The translations under genes and the position numbers were made by a program. Below, piece by piece: positions 62,998 to 64,000 of a DNA stretch of 64,000 bases (within the stretch, counting starts at the first letter, position 1; each line of letters opens with the position of its first letter). The stretch is from Qipengyuania_B thermophila (GTDB lineage Bacteria; Pseudomonadota; Alphaproteobacteria; Sphingomonadales; Sphingomonadaceae): NCBI RefSeq assembly GCF_004153605.1, contig NZ_SDSI01000002.1, positions 62,001-126,000 of the forward strand, written 5' to 3'. The notes beneath the pieces were generated by a model. It did no database searches and had not been told where the DNA came from. It worked only from the letters and a program-made list of their open reading frames with translations.

Positions 62998-63932
62998 CCA
63001 TCGCCGTCCTGTCCGCCCTGATCCGCCCGCTGGTGGAACCGCGCCTGCCCGCATGGGTGGAGCCGCGCTGGTTCCTGTCGCAGGAAGAAGCGCTGGATCT
63101 TGCCCCGCAGGCGGAGATCGGCTGGTTCGACTTCCCCCGGCCGGAACCGATGGTTGAGGTGGTCACCGCCGCCACGAACCTCCGATGGCTCAACTCGATC
63201 TATGCCGGACTCGATTTCCTGCCGCTCCACCTGCTGCACGAGCGCGGAGTGACGGTCACCAATGGCGCCGGCATCAACGCCGTGACGATTGCGGAATACG
63301 TCGTCATGATGATGCTTGCTCATGCCAAGGGACTTCCTGAGGTCGTCCGGGCGCAGGACCGGCGCGACTGGCTGCACGACAGTCCGGGCAAGCGCGAGCT
63401 GGCGGGCGAGCGCGTGCTCCTGCTGGGACTTGGGGCCATCGGTTCGCTGATCAGGACGAGGCTTGAGGCGTTCGGCATGGAGGTGACGGCGGTGCGCCGT
63501 TCAGCCGCGGGCGGGGCGCTCGGCCCGCATGAGTGGCGGGCGCGGCTCGGGGAATTCGACTGGATCATCCTTGCCGTTCCCGCCACGCCGGAAACCGAGC
63601 GGATGATCGGTGCGGACGAGCTGGCCGCGATGAAGGGCACGGCGGTGCTCGTGAACGTTGCCCGCGGCAGCGTGGTGGACCAGCAGGCGCTCGTGTCCGC
63701 GCTGGCGCAGCGCCGGATCGAGGCGGCGCTGCTGGATGTCACCGACCCCGAACCGCTGCCGCCCGGCCATCCGTTGTGGGCCGCGGCCAACGCGCTGCTG
63801 ACGATGCACCTGTCCGGCCGCGCCCAGACGAAGATGTTCGCGCGCAGTGCCGACCGCTTCGTCGAAAACCTCGCGCGCTGGCACGCGGGTGAGCCGGTGC
63901 AGCCGCAGATGGATCTTCTCAGGGGCTACTGA
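62994..63932 (+). CDS. D-2-hydroxyacid dehydrogenase family protein
   Basis: This 312-residue NAD(P)-dependent enzyme interconverts 2-keto and D-2-hydroxy acids. The Rossmann loop is VLLLGLGAIGSLIRTRLEAFG (about residue 138 on). The catalytic set is Arg in VNVARGSVVDQ, Glu in DVTDPEPLP and His in LTMHLSGRAQ. The start at 62994 overlaps the cysS stop (ATGA). The substrate is not predictable. Confidence 0.92.
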   Translation: MTIAVLSALIRPLVEPRLPAWVEPRWFLSQEEALDLAPQAEIGWFDFPRPEPMVEVVTAATNLRWLNSIYAGLDFLPLHLLHERGVTVTNGAGINAVTIAEYVVMMMLAHAKGLPEVVRAQDRRDWLHDSPGKRELAGERVLLLGLGAIGSLIRTRLEAFGMEVTAVRRSAAGGALGPHEWRARLGEFDWIILAVPATPETERMIGADELAAMKGTAVLVNVARGSVVDQQALVSALAQRRIEAALLDVTDPEPLPPGHPLWAAANALLTMHLSGRAQTKMFARSADRFVENLARWHAGEPVQPQMDLLRGY

Positions 63933-64000
63933 CCGGCGGCCCGCCGTCTTCCAGCAGCAGCAGATCACATGTGACGACCACGCGTGGCCGGGGCGCGAAC
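63919..64000 (-). CDS. Possible 3' end of a minus-strand gene, product unknown
   Basis: Reading leftwards from the window edge, an open frame of 26 codons ends at a TGA (63919-63921). It encodes APRPRVVVTCDLLLLEDG and then a short polar tail. The hydrophobic-strand-plus-acidic pattern looks like real protein, and convergent overlaps of this size (14 bases with the dehydrogenase) are common here. It is too short to identify. Confidence 0.3.
   Translation of the reverse strand, partial: FAPRPRVVVTCDLLLLEDGGPPVSSP

Overview
The window is one contiguous stretch of a GC-rich, densely coded chromosome. It is most likely an alphaproteobacterium of the Sphingomonadales. I base this on the gene content: a crtY-crtI-crtB carotenoid operon, a PEP-CTERM/exosortase exopolysaccharide locus of the type seen in sphingomonads (including a small protein I recognise as the XrtV sorting accessory protein), a MipA/OmpV protein, an Fe-S cryptochrome/photolyase and an orphan cobT. 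This is inferred from family knowledge, because no rRNA gene is present. I see no transposase, integrase, phage module or CRISPR array.

Layout, left to right. (1) 1-8000: the 3' end of metH, a CPA2-type antiporter, then a tandem glycine riboswitch driving gcvT-gcvH-gcvPA-gcvPB, and an isolated polysaccharide flippase. (2) 8000-15500: a lone Nmad3-family gene, then a valine-degradation block on the minus strand (mmsA, two small lipoproteins, acyl-CoA dehydrogenase, 3-hydroxyisobutyryl-CoA hydrolase, enoyl-CoA hydratase, mmsB) that together convert isobutyryl-CoA to propionyl-CoA. (3) 15500-27900: tRNA-Gly(CCC), a patatin phospholipase, a large propeller-amidohydrolase fusion, a PhoX-like phosphatase, dps-pgl-nudix, dinB, an MFS exporter and a biotin-dependent carboxylase alpha subunit. 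(4) 27900-32240: carotenoid operon crtY-crtI-LOG-crtB, with a LOG-family nucleotide phosphoribohydrolase embedded and translationally coupled. (5) 32360-34630: MipA/OmpV and an amidohydrolase.

(6) 34800-53650: an exopolysaccharide and protein-sorting locus. It holds the XrtV accessory protein, an initiating sugar transferase, a Wzy-like polymerase, a Wzx flippase, a glycosyltransferase remnant, and a four-gene translationally coupled export operon (short Wza, outer-membrane barrel, Wzz, BY-kinase). These are followed by a TPR lipoprotein, a WecG/TagA glycosyltransferase, GT2, GT4, an EpsD-like PPIase, EpsI, an exosortase, a PEP-CTERM protein and a DUF1996 lipoprotein. Together they would build, polymerise and export a polysaccharide and process PEP-CTERM proteins at the cell envelope.

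(7) 53700-64000: Fe-S photolyase, priA, a DUF4197 lipoprotein, cobT, a membrane-anchored PilZ protein, a nitroreductase, cysS and a D-2-hydroxyacid dehydrogenase. cysS carries an in-frame palindromic repeat insertion that adds about 30 residues to this normally conserved essential enzyme. I consider it the most unusual sequence signal here. Start codons are often GTG or are joined to the previous stop as ATGA/GTGA, and convergent neighbours frequently overlap, so the genome looks strongly compacted.
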